A stretch of 64,000 nt of DNA, from positions 1 through 64,000 of the forward strand of contig JBEKHH010000012.1 in the NCBI GenBank assembly GCA_050012375.1, given 5' to 3'. Positions 33,184-40,486 of the stretch are shown piece by piece. Source of the DNA: PALSA-1353 sp050012375 (GTDB lineage Bacteria > Planctomycetota > Phycisphaerae > Tepidisphaerales > Tepidisphaeraceae). Position 1 is the stretch's first letter. Every line of letters begins with the position of its first letter. The translations under genes were made by a program, and so were the position numbers. The notes beneath the pieces are model-generated. The model did no database searches and was not told where the DNA came from. It worked only from the letters and a program-made list of their open reading frames with translations.

Positions 33184-34614
33184 ATGTCCGAATCCAAATA
33201 TGAAGCGATCATTCAACAGGGCCTGGTTCGCACCGGGAAATCCGGCAAGGTGGTGATCGTCGGAGCGGGGATGGCGGGGCTGGTCGCCGGATACGAACTC
33301 ATGCAGGCCGGGCACGATGTGACCCTGCTGGAGGCCCGCGGAAGAGTCGGCGGACGCGTGCATACCATACGCTCGCCGTTCGAGGAGGGACTTCATGCCG
33401 AGGCGGGCGCCATGCGAATCCCATCGGCGCATCGCCTGACGATGGGCTACACGCAGAAGTTCGGCCTCAAGCTCATGCCGTTCACGATGAACAATCCCAA
33501 TGCCTGGTATTACGTCGGCGGGCGCAAGCATCGGGTGAGCGAAACGCTGACGGACATCAACTGCCTGGGATTTGATCTCACGGCCGAGGAGGCCAAAGAA
33601 ACGGCCAAGCAGCACTGGCACAATGCGCTCAAGCCCATCATGGCGCAACTATCAGCGCGCGGGGAAGCGGCGTGGCCGGACATCATCAAGCAATGCGACC
33701 GATATTCGACGCGCGAATTCCTGGTCGAGAACGGCTGGTCGGAGGGAGCGATCGAGATGTTCGGCGTTCTGGAGAACCTCGAATCGCGGATGAACGCGTC
33801 ATTCGTCGAGGTCCTGCTGGCCGAACTGGGACACGCATTTACGGACATGTCGCAAATTGTCGGCGGCATGGATCAGTTGCCACAGGCTTTTTTGCCGGCC
33901 ATGCGCGGCAAAATCCGGTTTGGGTGCGATCTGAAGGCAATCGACCAGTCGCCGGACAAGGTGACGATCTACTTCAACACGGTTGGCGGCAAGCGGCAGA
34001 TCGAGGCGGATTACGCGATCATCACGATTCCCTTTTCCGTGCTCAGGCACGTCGAGGTCCTCAAGCCATTCTCCCGCGAAAAGCAGCGGGCCATTCGCGA
34101 ACTGCACTACGATGCGTCGGCGAAAATTCTCTTCCAGTGTCGTCGTCGCTTCTGGGAGGAAGACGACGGCATCTTCGGCGGCGGCACCATGACCGATCTG
34201 CCCGTGCGCAGCATTTATTACCCGGATCACGGCCGGGAGACCGGTCGCGGAATACTCGTCGCGAGCTATACCTGGGCCGAGGATGCGCAGCGATGGGGGT
34301 CGCTCTCGCATGCGGATCGCGTGGCCCAGGCGCTGGAGGATGTCGCTCAGATTCACCCGCAGGTCAGCGAGGAATTCGAGGTCGGGACGAGTAAGATGTG
34401 GCATGAGGATGAATTCGCGTGCGGGGCGTTTGCGTTGTTTGAGCCGGGCCAGAATTTGCTGCTGCATCGCTCCATCATCTCGCCTGAAGGACGCATTTTC
34501 TTTGCCGGCGAACATGCGTCGCTGGTGCATCGGTGGATCCAGGGTTCGATCGAATCGGGATTGCGATGCGCCGATGACATTCACGCCGCAATAGGCAAAG
34601 AAGCGGCTTCGTAA
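33184..34614 (+). CDS. Flavin monoamine oxidase family protein
   Basis: The 476-residue protein has an N-terminal FAD dinucleotide motif VVIVGAGMAGLVAGYE (Gly27-32) with acidic residue Glu50 in LLEARGRVGGRV. The conserved C-terminal FAD loop is RIFFAGEHASLVHRWIQGSI. Members oxidise amines or L-amino acids with release of peroxide. No signal peptide is seen. A strong ribosome site is upstream. The FUSC-like gene follows by two bases. Substrate unknown. Confidence 0.88.
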   Translation: MSESKYEAIIQQGLVRTGKSGKVVIVGAGMAGLVAGYELMQAGHDVTLLEARGRVGGRVHTIRSPFEEGLHAEAGAMRIPSAHRLTMGYTQKFGLKLMPFTMNNPNAWYYVGGRKHRVSETLTDINCLGFDLTAEEAKETAKQHWHNALKPIMAQLSARGEAAWPDIIKQCDRYSTREFLVENGWSEGAIEMFGVLENLESRMNASFVEVLLAELGHAFTDMSQIVGGMDQLPQAFLPAMRGKIRFGCDLKAIDQSPDKVTIYFNTVGGKRQIEADYAIITIPFSVLRHVEVLKPFSREKQRAIRELHYDASAKILFQCRRRFWEEDDGIFGGGTMTDLPVRSIYYPDHGRETGRGILVASYTWAEDAQRWGSLSHADRVAQALEDVAQIHPQVSEEFEVGTSKMWHEDEFACGAFALFEPGQNLLLHRSIISPEGRIFFAGEHASLVHRWIQGSIESGLRCADDIHAAIGKEAAS

Positions 34615-34616
34615 TC

Positions 34617-35174
34617 ATGTTTGAGCCGGAACGACAGGCATTCCGCCAGGTTTTCAAGCTGCCGCGGGCGACGATGCGCGAGTCGATGATACTCGCGGCG
34701 ATCTACGCCGCGCAGGCGGTGACGTGCGCGGCGCTGCTGAGTCTGGGGTATCAGCGCGCGAGTGTTCCCGGGCTCGGATGGGCGGTGATATCGGCGGTCA
34801 TCGTGCTTCAGCCGGGTATTCAGGCATCCCTGGCGACGTCGATCGCGCGAATATGCGCCAATGTGGTCGGCGCGATCGTCGCTGTGGCGGTCGAGCGATG
34901 GGCTGGAGGCGGTACCTGGCAGCTCCTGGTCGCGATCACGGTGATTGTTTTTATCTGCGAGGCGCTCCGGCTGGACATGGGGCTGCGCGCGGCGTGTGTG
35001 TCGGCCGTCATCGTGATGACCTTTCATGACACCCGGGTCATGATGAGCGGCGTCGATCGATCGATTTCAGTGATGATCGGTTCAGCGCTGGCGGTTATCG
35101 TGCAATTTGCCGGCTCGCGACTTAAACATTGGATCTTTGGCTGGCGCCATGATGCCTCCGCATCGGCCGATTGA
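34617..35174 (+). CDS. FUSC/aromatic acid exporter-like membrane protein
   Basis: The 185-residue protein is mostly hydrophobic, with segments such as ILAAIYAAQAVTCAALLSLG, WAVISAVIVLQPG, IVAVAVERWAGGG and VSVMIGSALAVIVQFAG. This fits the N-terminal membrane unit of the aromatic acid exporter/FUSC-like family. It starts two bases after the amine oxidase gene and may be cotranscribed with it. No cytoplasmic C-terminal domain is present. Confidence 0.6.
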   Translation: MFEPERQAFRQVFKLPRATMRESMILAAIYAAQAVTCAALLSLGYQRASVPGLGWAVISAVIVLQPGIQASLATSIARICANVVGAIVAVAVERWAGGGTWQLLVAITVIVFICEALRLDMGLRAACVSAVIVMTFHDTRVMMSGVDRSISVMIGSALAVIVQFAGSRLKHWIFGWRHDASASAD

Positions 35175-35186
35175 CGATTTCTCGAT

Positions 35187-35396
35187 TCCCGCGGCGCTTG
35201 CAATACTTACCCCGCCATGATGCACGCCTTGAACGACCTGGAATCCCACATGCATCAGCACGTGCATAAGGAGAACAACGTGCTGTTTCCAGGTGCGATC
35301 CTCATGACGCGCAATCGCTCACCGGGCCATTGGGTCATCCTACCGCCGATGTACGAGGAAGAATTTGGGATCTTTGCCATTATGTTGACGGTCTGA
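35187..35396 (+). pseudogene. Remnant of a RIC/hemerythrin iron-sulfur repair gene
   Basis: The frame reads ACNTYPAMMHALNDLESHMH, then QHVHKENNVLFPGAI. This is the C-terminal hemerythrin segment of RIC (YtfE/ScdA) with its metal-ligand His and Glu residues. Everything upstream of this segment is missing, and the 3' end is unlike RIC and ends after LPPMYEEEFGIFAIML. It lies in frame with the stop of the FUSC-like gene. It is therefore a fragment and not a functional gene. An ATG at 35217 exists but is internal. Confidence 0.7.
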
Positions 35397-35441
35397 CCTG
35401 ACGGTCGTTTCGCTGGGTGACGGCACGGTTCACGCCGGCCG

Positions 35442-35771
35442 TCAGTTGCTGGCCTGCAGGAACTTGACGATTTCCCGGGCTTCCACACCCGTCAGGTTGG
35501 CGCGCAGGCGCATGTGGTGAACGATGACATCCCACTGGGCGGCGCTGAATTCTTCAGGAGGGCGGCCGTTGTGGCAGCGCATGCAGTTCTCCGACCATAA
35601 CTCGACGCCGGTCTTTTGGGGAGGCGGGCCGAAAAGCGCGAAGCTGGCGGGCTGGGTCGTGACGCCTTGGGCGGAAGGACTTTGATCGGACTTGCAGCCG
35701 TACAGCACCATGCCGGCCAGGAGGCCGCCAAAGGCGAGAACCACAACAAACTTGGTTTTGATTTTTCGCAT
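35442..35771 (-). CDS. Lipoprotein c-type cytochrome
   Basis: The 109-residue protein has a lipobox (MVLYGC, Cys26), a TTQP linker and a haem site C-x-x-C-H (Cys63, Cys66, His67 in ENCMRCHNG). A Met-containing loop (HHMRLRANLTG) follows. It is a membrane-anchored, periplasmic monohaem cytochrome. It is the last gene of the NrfD-type operon and probably carries electrons from the complex. Confidence 0.8.
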   Translation of the reverse strand: MRKIKTKFVVVLAFGGLLAGMVLYGCKSDQSPSAQGVTTQPASFALFGPPPQKTGVELWSENCMRCHNGRPPEEFSAAQWDVIVHHMRLRANLTGVEAREIVKFLQASN

Positions 35772-35783
35772 GGGAACTCCACT

Positions 35784-37094
35784 CTAAAGTCCAATACCGA
35801 CTTGGAGGATAAACGCATTCTGATTTTCGCCGACCTTCTTCTGATCGATTTCGTAGGCGGTTTTGACCACGCAGTAGGAAGTGACCCAATAGTCGATGCC
35901 CAAGGTCAAGCGTGATTCGTGCTCGCCGCCCGGGGTATTGAGCGGGGTGTCCAGACTGTCGAATCGGGAGACGAGTTCGACGTTTCGGAGGATTTTGTTG
36001 TTGAGTTCCGTGGGGCGGTAGCACAGCGAGAAGTAACCGCCCTGGCTGAAATTGCCGAAAGTGGTCGGACCGAAGCCAAGGACTCCCGTTGGGTCGTAGG
36101 TGGTGGGACTGACGTTGGACCAAATCCATTCTCCGCTAAAGTCGATTTGACCGCTGATTGCCTTGATCAGCGGCTTCCAGTGAAAATCGGCGGCCTGTAG
36201 GGACGCGTAAACGTTAGAGAAGTCATCGGGGTTCGGCTTGGAATACTGAATCGAATAGCCCATTTCCATGTCGGGGAATGGAAGGAACCCCAGGCGCCCG
36301 CCCACGGCCTTGTTGTTATTCAGGTCGGTGTAGTCGTTGAAATTGAGTTGCCCGGCGGCGGCGGGATCATCGGTGATGAGGTTGGGTCCATTGGCAACGT
36401 ACAGATCGTATGTCCAGCGGGTCGTTCCCGATGGAATGACTCCCTTGGCGAAGGCGCCCACTTCCGAGATAGGCGCGATCGCGTCGAAGGCGAGGGGATC
36501 ATCCGGAAATTTGTTGACCCACGGCGGGTCGAAGTGATTGTGATACTGGCCAAATGGCACGGCGAATAGTCCGGCGCCGATTATGAAATAGTCGCAGACT
36601 TCGTAGGAGATATCTGCCAGATTGACGTTCAGGGTAGAGGTCTCCGAGTTGATATCCGCGCCGCCGATGCCCAGATCGAACGCCGATTCGATCAGGATAT
36701 GCGAATCCACCGGCTGCCAAAGGATCAGCGGGCTTACATCGGCGAAAAACGTGGAATCGGTCCCGCGCTGGGTCTGAAATCCAAAGGCGGCGTCGCCGGC
36801 GAGGACGAATGATTCAAGGCCGGGGTGAATTTTATTGACCAGGTCCTGGATGCCCTTCATCTGCTTGTCAGTGTCCTGGGCGTCCTGATCGGCAGCGGCG
36901 GCCTGATCCGCCTGCGCTTTCTTGACGTCGGCCAGTTCCTGTTTCATCTCGGCGTTGTCTTTCTGAAGCTGCTGGAATTCCTGGCGGCTGACGGACCGCG
37001 GTTGGGTGGTGGGCGGCGGATTGTTGGAGTTATCCTGCCCGCGCGCCGGCGAGAGAAGGAACAGGATGAGAATCCCGAAAATAACTCTGTGCAT
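35784..37094 (-). CDS. Outer membrane porin, phosphate-selective porin-like
   Basis: The 436-residue protein starts MHRVIFGILILFLLSPARGQ (signal peptide), then a coiled coil (EFQQLQKDNAEMKQELADV) and a beta-barrel with alternating strands and a final Phe/Leu-rich strand, VQVGIGL-type (ILQVGIGL). The coiled-coil plus barrel layout resembles OprO/P-type porins with an oligomerisation domain. The 5' start was chosen because upstream codons are noise. It sits between the two cytochromes, so it may act in the same outer-membrane electron or solute pathway. Confidence 0.7.
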   Translation of the reverse strand: MHRVIFGILILFLLSPARGQDNSNNPPPTTQPRSVSRQEFQQLQKDNAEMKQELADVKKAQADQAAAADQDAQDTDKQMKGIQDLVNKIHPGLESFVLAGDAAFGFQTQRGTDSTFFADVSPLILWQPVDSHILIESAFDLGIGGADINSETSTLNVNLADISYEVCDYFIIGAGLFAVPFGQYHNHFDPPWVNKFPDDPLAFDAIAPISEVGAFAKGVIPSGTTRWTYDLYVANGPNLITDDPAAAGQLNFNDYTDLNNNKAVGGRLGFLPFPDMEMGYSIQYSKPNPDDFSNVYASLQAADFHWKPLIKAISGQIDFSGEWIWSNVSPTTYDPTGVLGFGPTTFGNFSQGGYFSLCYRPTELNNKILRNVELVSRFDSLDTPLNTPGGEHESRLTLGIDYWVTSYCVVKTAYEIDQKKVGENQNAFILQVGIGL

Positions 37095-37108
37095 GGTTGC
37101 TCCTTCGA

Positions 37109-37579
37109 CTATTGGCCGTTGGCCGGTTGGGTGGCGGGCTGGGTGCTTGGAGCCGGCGCCAACGTGCGTAAGTAGTTGATGACGTTCCACCGATCCTCCT
37201 CAGTGGTGAGGCTTTCAAACGTCGGCATCGGTTTTCGCCCGGTGGTGATTTTCCAGTAAAGAGCGCCATCGGTTTGGCCGGCGACATTTGGATCGGAAAG
37301 GTTTTTTGGCCTGGGGTTGAGGTCCTTGGCGGAAGGGCCATCGCCTTTGGCGGCGTCGCCATGACACTTCAGGCATTGTGCGATATAGACGGCTTTACCG
37401 GCGGCGATGGAGTTGCCGTCGGGAGGGATGGGGTTTTTCTTTCGCGCCGCGCGCGCGGGCGCCACCCATGGCGGGCTGCTGGCATCGTCGGCCATGATGA
37501 ACAGGGATGAAAAGACCGTCACCAAAAGAACGGTGCCAAATAGAGTGCATACCCATCGGGCCGAAGTTGTCCGCGTCAT
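37109..37579 (-). CDS. Periplasmic c-type cytochrome
   Basis: The 156-residue protein has a signal-anchor (FGTVLLVTVFSSLFIMA), a haem site C-x-x-C-H in AQCLKCHGD (Cys69, Cys72, His73) and a Met loop in RKPMPTFESL. A TTEEDRWNVINYLR helix and a TQP-rich end follow. This is the common class I cytochrome c pattern. It lies between the anchored Ig-like protein and the porin, as an electron carrier of the same operon. Confidence 0.85.
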   Translation of the reverse strand: MTRTTSARWVCTLFGTVLLVTVFSSLFIMADDASSPPWVAPARAARKKNPIPPDGNSIAAGKAVYIAQCLKCHGDAAKGDGPSAKDLNPRPKNLSDPNVAGQTDGALYWKITTGRKPMPTFESLTTEEDRWNVINYLRTLAPAPSTQPATQPANGQ

Positions 37580-37581
37580 TC

Positions 37582-38097
37582 CTATCCACCTTTTCGAATT
37601 GCCAAGATCCGACTGAAGACAAAGAAATAGCTTAACCAGACTCCCGCCAGGATAACGAATATGCTCACCGTCAGCGCCAAGGGCGCGTGAGGGGCCCAGA
37701 GGGCTCGCGGAAACTCGGCAACGGGAGCGGGCTGGACATCCGCCGGAAAGGCCGCCGAAGTGGAAACAGCGGAATATTGCGCCGGCGCCTTGATTCGCAC
37801 TATAAGGTGAAGCTTTCCGTCGGATGCGCCGGGCAAGTCTGATGGGAATGCCACGGCCGAAGTGCCGTCATCCAAGGTTGTGTCTTGGCCGATCGGCAAG
37901 TTTCCAAACGTTCGCTGGACGAAGTATTGCAGGATGACGTTTTCGATGGGCTTGCCGTTGAGTGATACCGAAGCCTGGACCATTTTCTTGCCGTCTTCAA
38001 TGTCCGTGGTGAGGCTGATGGCGGGCTGAGTGGTTTGAGCAAAAGCCGCCCATGGCCAGAGGAGCAGGACCCATGTGATGAAAAGGACCAGCTTCAT
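37582..38097 (-). CDS. Periplasmic Ig-like protein with C-terminal membrane anchor
   Basis: The 171-residue protein has a signal sequence MKLVLFITWVLLLWPW, a beta-rich domain (MVQASVSLNGKPIENVILQY, KLHLIVRIKAPAQYSAV) and a C-terminal helix (LTVSIFVILAGVWLSYFFVF). The ATG at 38097 overlaps the TGA of the NrfD gene (ATGA), so the two are coupled. The family was not named. It is probably a small subunit or assembly factor of the NrfD complex. Confidence 0.6.
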   Translation of the reverse strand: MKLVLFITWVLLLWPWAAFAQTTQPAISLTTDIEDGKKMVQASVSLNGKPIENVILQYFVQRTFGNLPIGQDTTLDDGTSAVAFPSDLPGASDGKLHLIVRIKAPAQYSAVSTSAAFPADVQPAPVAEFPRALWAPHAPLALTVSIFVILAGVWLSYFFVFSRILAIRKGG

Positions 38098-39437
38098 GCC
38101 AACACCGCCGCGGCAGCGCTCGGAATGGCCGGCATGCCTGCCGGCCGCGGCCACTGGGTCTGATCCACTTCCCAGATCGAGATGATGGGAAACACTTTGG
38201 AGAACAGGATGAACATGAGGAGAAAGGCGGCGAATCCGCCGGCGGTGATGGACCATTCGACCCAGGTTGGAACGTAGGCAAGGTGGGCCCCTTCGCGCGG
38301 GGGCATGAAGGGCGATGCGAGCGTGGGGACGACGATGATGTATCGCTTGAGCCACATGCCAATGTTGACCAAAAGCGCGGCGAGGGAGATTCCGGAGATG
38401 GTTCGGCCCAGCGGGGTGACGAGCATCAGCAGCGGCAGGACCAGCCCGACGAAGATCATCGCCCAGAACTGGATCGCGTAATGGCCGGAGATCATCTTTT
38501 CCAGGAGCGGGCGTTCGACGCTTTCGCCGGTATAGGCGGCACCGACGTGTTCGTTGACCACGAAATATGCGTAAGCCAGGCCGAAGACGAGCATCAGTTT
38601 TGCAAGCTTGCGCAAATGATCGACGGGGATGTGTGCCTGCAGGCGTAGAAAATATCGGAAGAGGACGATGGCGGTGATCACGGCGGCGACGCCGGAATAG
38701 AGGGCGCCGATGACGAAATCCGGGCCGATGATCGTGGAATGCCATCCGGGCCGCAGGGTCATGCCGAACAGCCACGCGGTCACCGTGTGGATGGAGACGG
38801 CGACCGGGAGGATGACAATCGCCATTACCGAGACGGCGCGATCGAGGTTGCGGTATTGATTGGGGGTGCCGGTCCAGCGCATGGCAAGCGTGCCGTAAAG
38901 TTTCTGCCGCCATCGGGAAAGGCCCGGCGTGTCACGCAGGATGGCCAGGTCCGGAATCATCGGGACATAGAGATAAAGAAAGCTGCCGGCGAGATAACTG
39001 GTCAAAGACAGCATGTCCCAGAGAATGGGGCTTTGCAGCCGGCCGTAGCGGATGACGTGCAGGAACCGATCGGGCCGGCCCATGTCGATGATGACCATCG
39101 GTCCAGCCACGAGCAGGGCGAAGACGGTGATGGCCTCGGCCAATCGAGAAATCGGATGCCGCCAATGGGCGTTGGAGAGGCGCAACATCGCGGAGATAAG
39201 GCTTCCGGCCATGCTGATGCCGATGAAAAACACAAAATTGACGATGTAAACGCCCCAGGAGAAGTAATCGCTCATGGCGGTGGCGGCCAAGCCGATGCGA
39301 AGCTGGTGGATGTAAGCGACCAGCGCCCAGGCGACGACCAGGCCAAGTGCGATGACGAGGAACTTGTGGGCAAACCCCGGCGGGCCGAGCGTCGCCAGCA
39401 TGTCCCTTTCCACGTTGTTCGATTTGGCGTCGCTCAT
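38094..39437 (-). CDS. NrfD/PsrC-type membrane quinone-reactive subunit
   Basis: The 447-residue protein is strongly hydrophobic with about ten spans. It has the NrfD layout: ISMAGSLISAMLRLSNAHWR, FALLVAGPMVIIDMGRPDRF, then VSIHTVTAWLFGMTLRPGW and IVGLVLPLLMLV-type segments (FVGLVLPLLMLV). It probably exchanges electrons with quinone and the ferredoxin subunit encoded just upstream. It carries no haem motif. Confidence 0.85.
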   Translation of the reverse strand: MSDAKSNNVERDMLATLGPPGFAHKFLVIALGLVVAWALVAYIHQLRIGLAATAMSDYFSWGVYIVNFVFFIGISMAGSLISAMLRLSNAHWRHPISRLAEAITVFALLVAGPMVIIDMGRPDRFLHVIRYGRLQSPILWDMLSLTSYLAGSFLYLYVPMIPDLAILRDTPGLSRWRQKLYGTLAMRWTGTPNQYRNLDRAVSVMAIVILPVAVSIHTVTAWLFGMTLRPGWHSTIIGPDFVIGALYSGVAAVITAIVLFRYFLRLQAHIPVDHLRKLAKLMLVFGLAYAYFVVNEHVGAAYTGESVERPLLEKMISGHYAIQFWAMIFVGLVLPLLMLVTPLGRTISGISLAALLVNIGMWLKRYIIVVPTLASPFMPPREGAHLAYVPTWVEWSITAGGFAAFLLMFILFSKVFPIISIWEVDQTQWPRPAGMPAIPSAAAAVLA

Positions 39438-39446
39438 TGAAAAACC

Positions 39447-40337
39447 TCAGTCCTTCGTCAGCGGGCTTGGCGGGGCGAACATTCGATTCTTGGGCGGGAG
39501 GTAATAGACGCGCGGCTTGGTGCCCAATTCCTCCATTTGCCGGTACCCGCTGCGATCCATCAGCAGCTGAGACAATCGCTGGGTCTCGCCCTGTGCGTTA
39601 GTCACCGCGTCTTCGTTCTCGTCGCCGTAATACATTGCGCCCATCGGGCAGATACCGACGCAGGCCGGGAACATGCCCATCTCGGCCATATCCGGACAGA
39701 AATCGCATTTTTCGACGGTCCCGATCCGGCGCGGATAACCATATTCGGGCGAGTAACCTTTTTCCAAGGCCTGGGGCGGATCGTGCGGCGTACCCCAGTT
39801 GAAGCTGCGGGCGCCGTAGGGACAGGCGGCCATGCAGAACCGGCAACCGATGCACCGCTCATTGTCGATGAGCACCACGCCGTCGGAGCGCTTGAATGTC
39901 GCATCCACCGGGCAAACTTTGGTGCAGGGCGGGTTGTCGCACTGATAACACGGCTGCGGGAAGAAATACGGCGCCGTCTTCTCCGATTCCTGCATCCGCA
40001 AAACCTTGATCCATTGCCGGTCGGGGGGAACGAAGTGCATCTTGGAGCAGGCCGATATGCACTTGCCGCACCCGTCACATTTGGCCAGGTCGATCACCAT
40101 GATCCAGCGTCTCCCCGGGACGCCTTGGCGAGCGGAATCCGGCGATGTTGATATAGCCGCTCCGGTGCGCGCGTCCACGACCTGATGGTCGGGGGTTAGG
40201 GCGGGCATAGCCGCCCCGGAGGGAACTTCGTTGCTGGCGGCGGCGGCGCGAACACATCGGCAGGCGACCTCGCCGGCCGCGGCGGCGCCCAGAACCGTCA
40301 GGCTATATCGCAGGAACTGTCGTCGATTGCTGTCCAT
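39447..40337 (-). CDS. Tat-exported ferredoxin subunit with four [4Fe-4S] motifs
   Basis: The 296-residue protein begins MDSNRRQFLRYSLTVLGAAA, a Tat signal with RR at residues 5-6. Four clusters are formed by motifs such as CDGCGKCISACSK, CYQCDNPPCTKVCPV, CIGCRFCMAACPYG and CDFCPDM with VGICPMG. The organisation fits DsrO/NrfC/PsrB-type subunits. It is the first gene of a six-gene operon and is preceded by a hairpin and the 42-bp dyad element at 40436. No catalytic partner lies here. Confidence 0.88.
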   Translation of the reverse strand: MDSNRRQFLRYSLTVLGAAAAGEVACRCVRAAAASNEVPSGAAMPALTPDHQVVDARTGAAISTSPDSARQGVPGRRWIMVIDLAKCDGCGKCISACSKMHFVPPDRQWIKVLRMQESEKTAPYFFPQPCYQCDNPPCTKVCPVDATFKRSDGVVLIDNERCIGCRFCMAACPYGARSFNWGTPHDPPQALEKGYSPEYGYPRRIGTVEKCDFCPDMAEMGMFPACVGICPMGAMYYGDENEDAVTNAQGETQRLSQLLMDRSGYRQMEELGTKPRVYYLPPKNRMFAPPSPLTKD

Positions 40338-40355
40338 CGTAAACCCTCCGCAATT

Positions 40356-40379
40356 AGCCCCCGGTGAACACACCGGGGG
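40356..40379. repeat. Hairpin AGCCCCCGGTG type in host DNA
   Basis: AGCCCCCGGTG and CACCGGGGGG arms with an AACA loop lie just upstream of the ferredoxin gene. The element matches the hairpins in the phage module and inside the ATPase/acetyltransferase gene, so the family belongs to the host genome. Confidence 0.8.
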
Positions 40380-40435
40380 GCCAGATGGCGGCGTATCTGT
40401 ACGAAGAAGTATCGGAATTCGTCGCGATCAAAAAA

Positions 40436-40477
40436 ATCGGGGCTCGCCCGGCAAATCGCGTAGGGGAAATTGCTTAC
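40436..40477. promoter_or_regulatory. 42-bp dyad element, copy A (NrfD operon)
   Basis: The element has a left ATCGG followed by TCGCCC, a 13-base centre, and a right half GGGGAAATTGC. It is exactly 42 bp, like the copies at 45073 and 58868. It ends about 99 bases before the start of the ferredoxin gene. Confidence 0.7.
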
Positions 40478-40486
40478 AGCGGACGA

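Noticed and set aside
32827..33648. Long minus-strand frame of 273 codons
   Set aside because: It runs against the strong amine oxidase gene, its sequence is arginine- and glycine-rich, and it has no ribosome site.
37582..38913. Minus-strand frame of 443 codons
   Set aside because: Only the last 171 codons, from 38097, read like a protein. The upstream part is a histidine/arginine-rich shadow of the NrfD gene.
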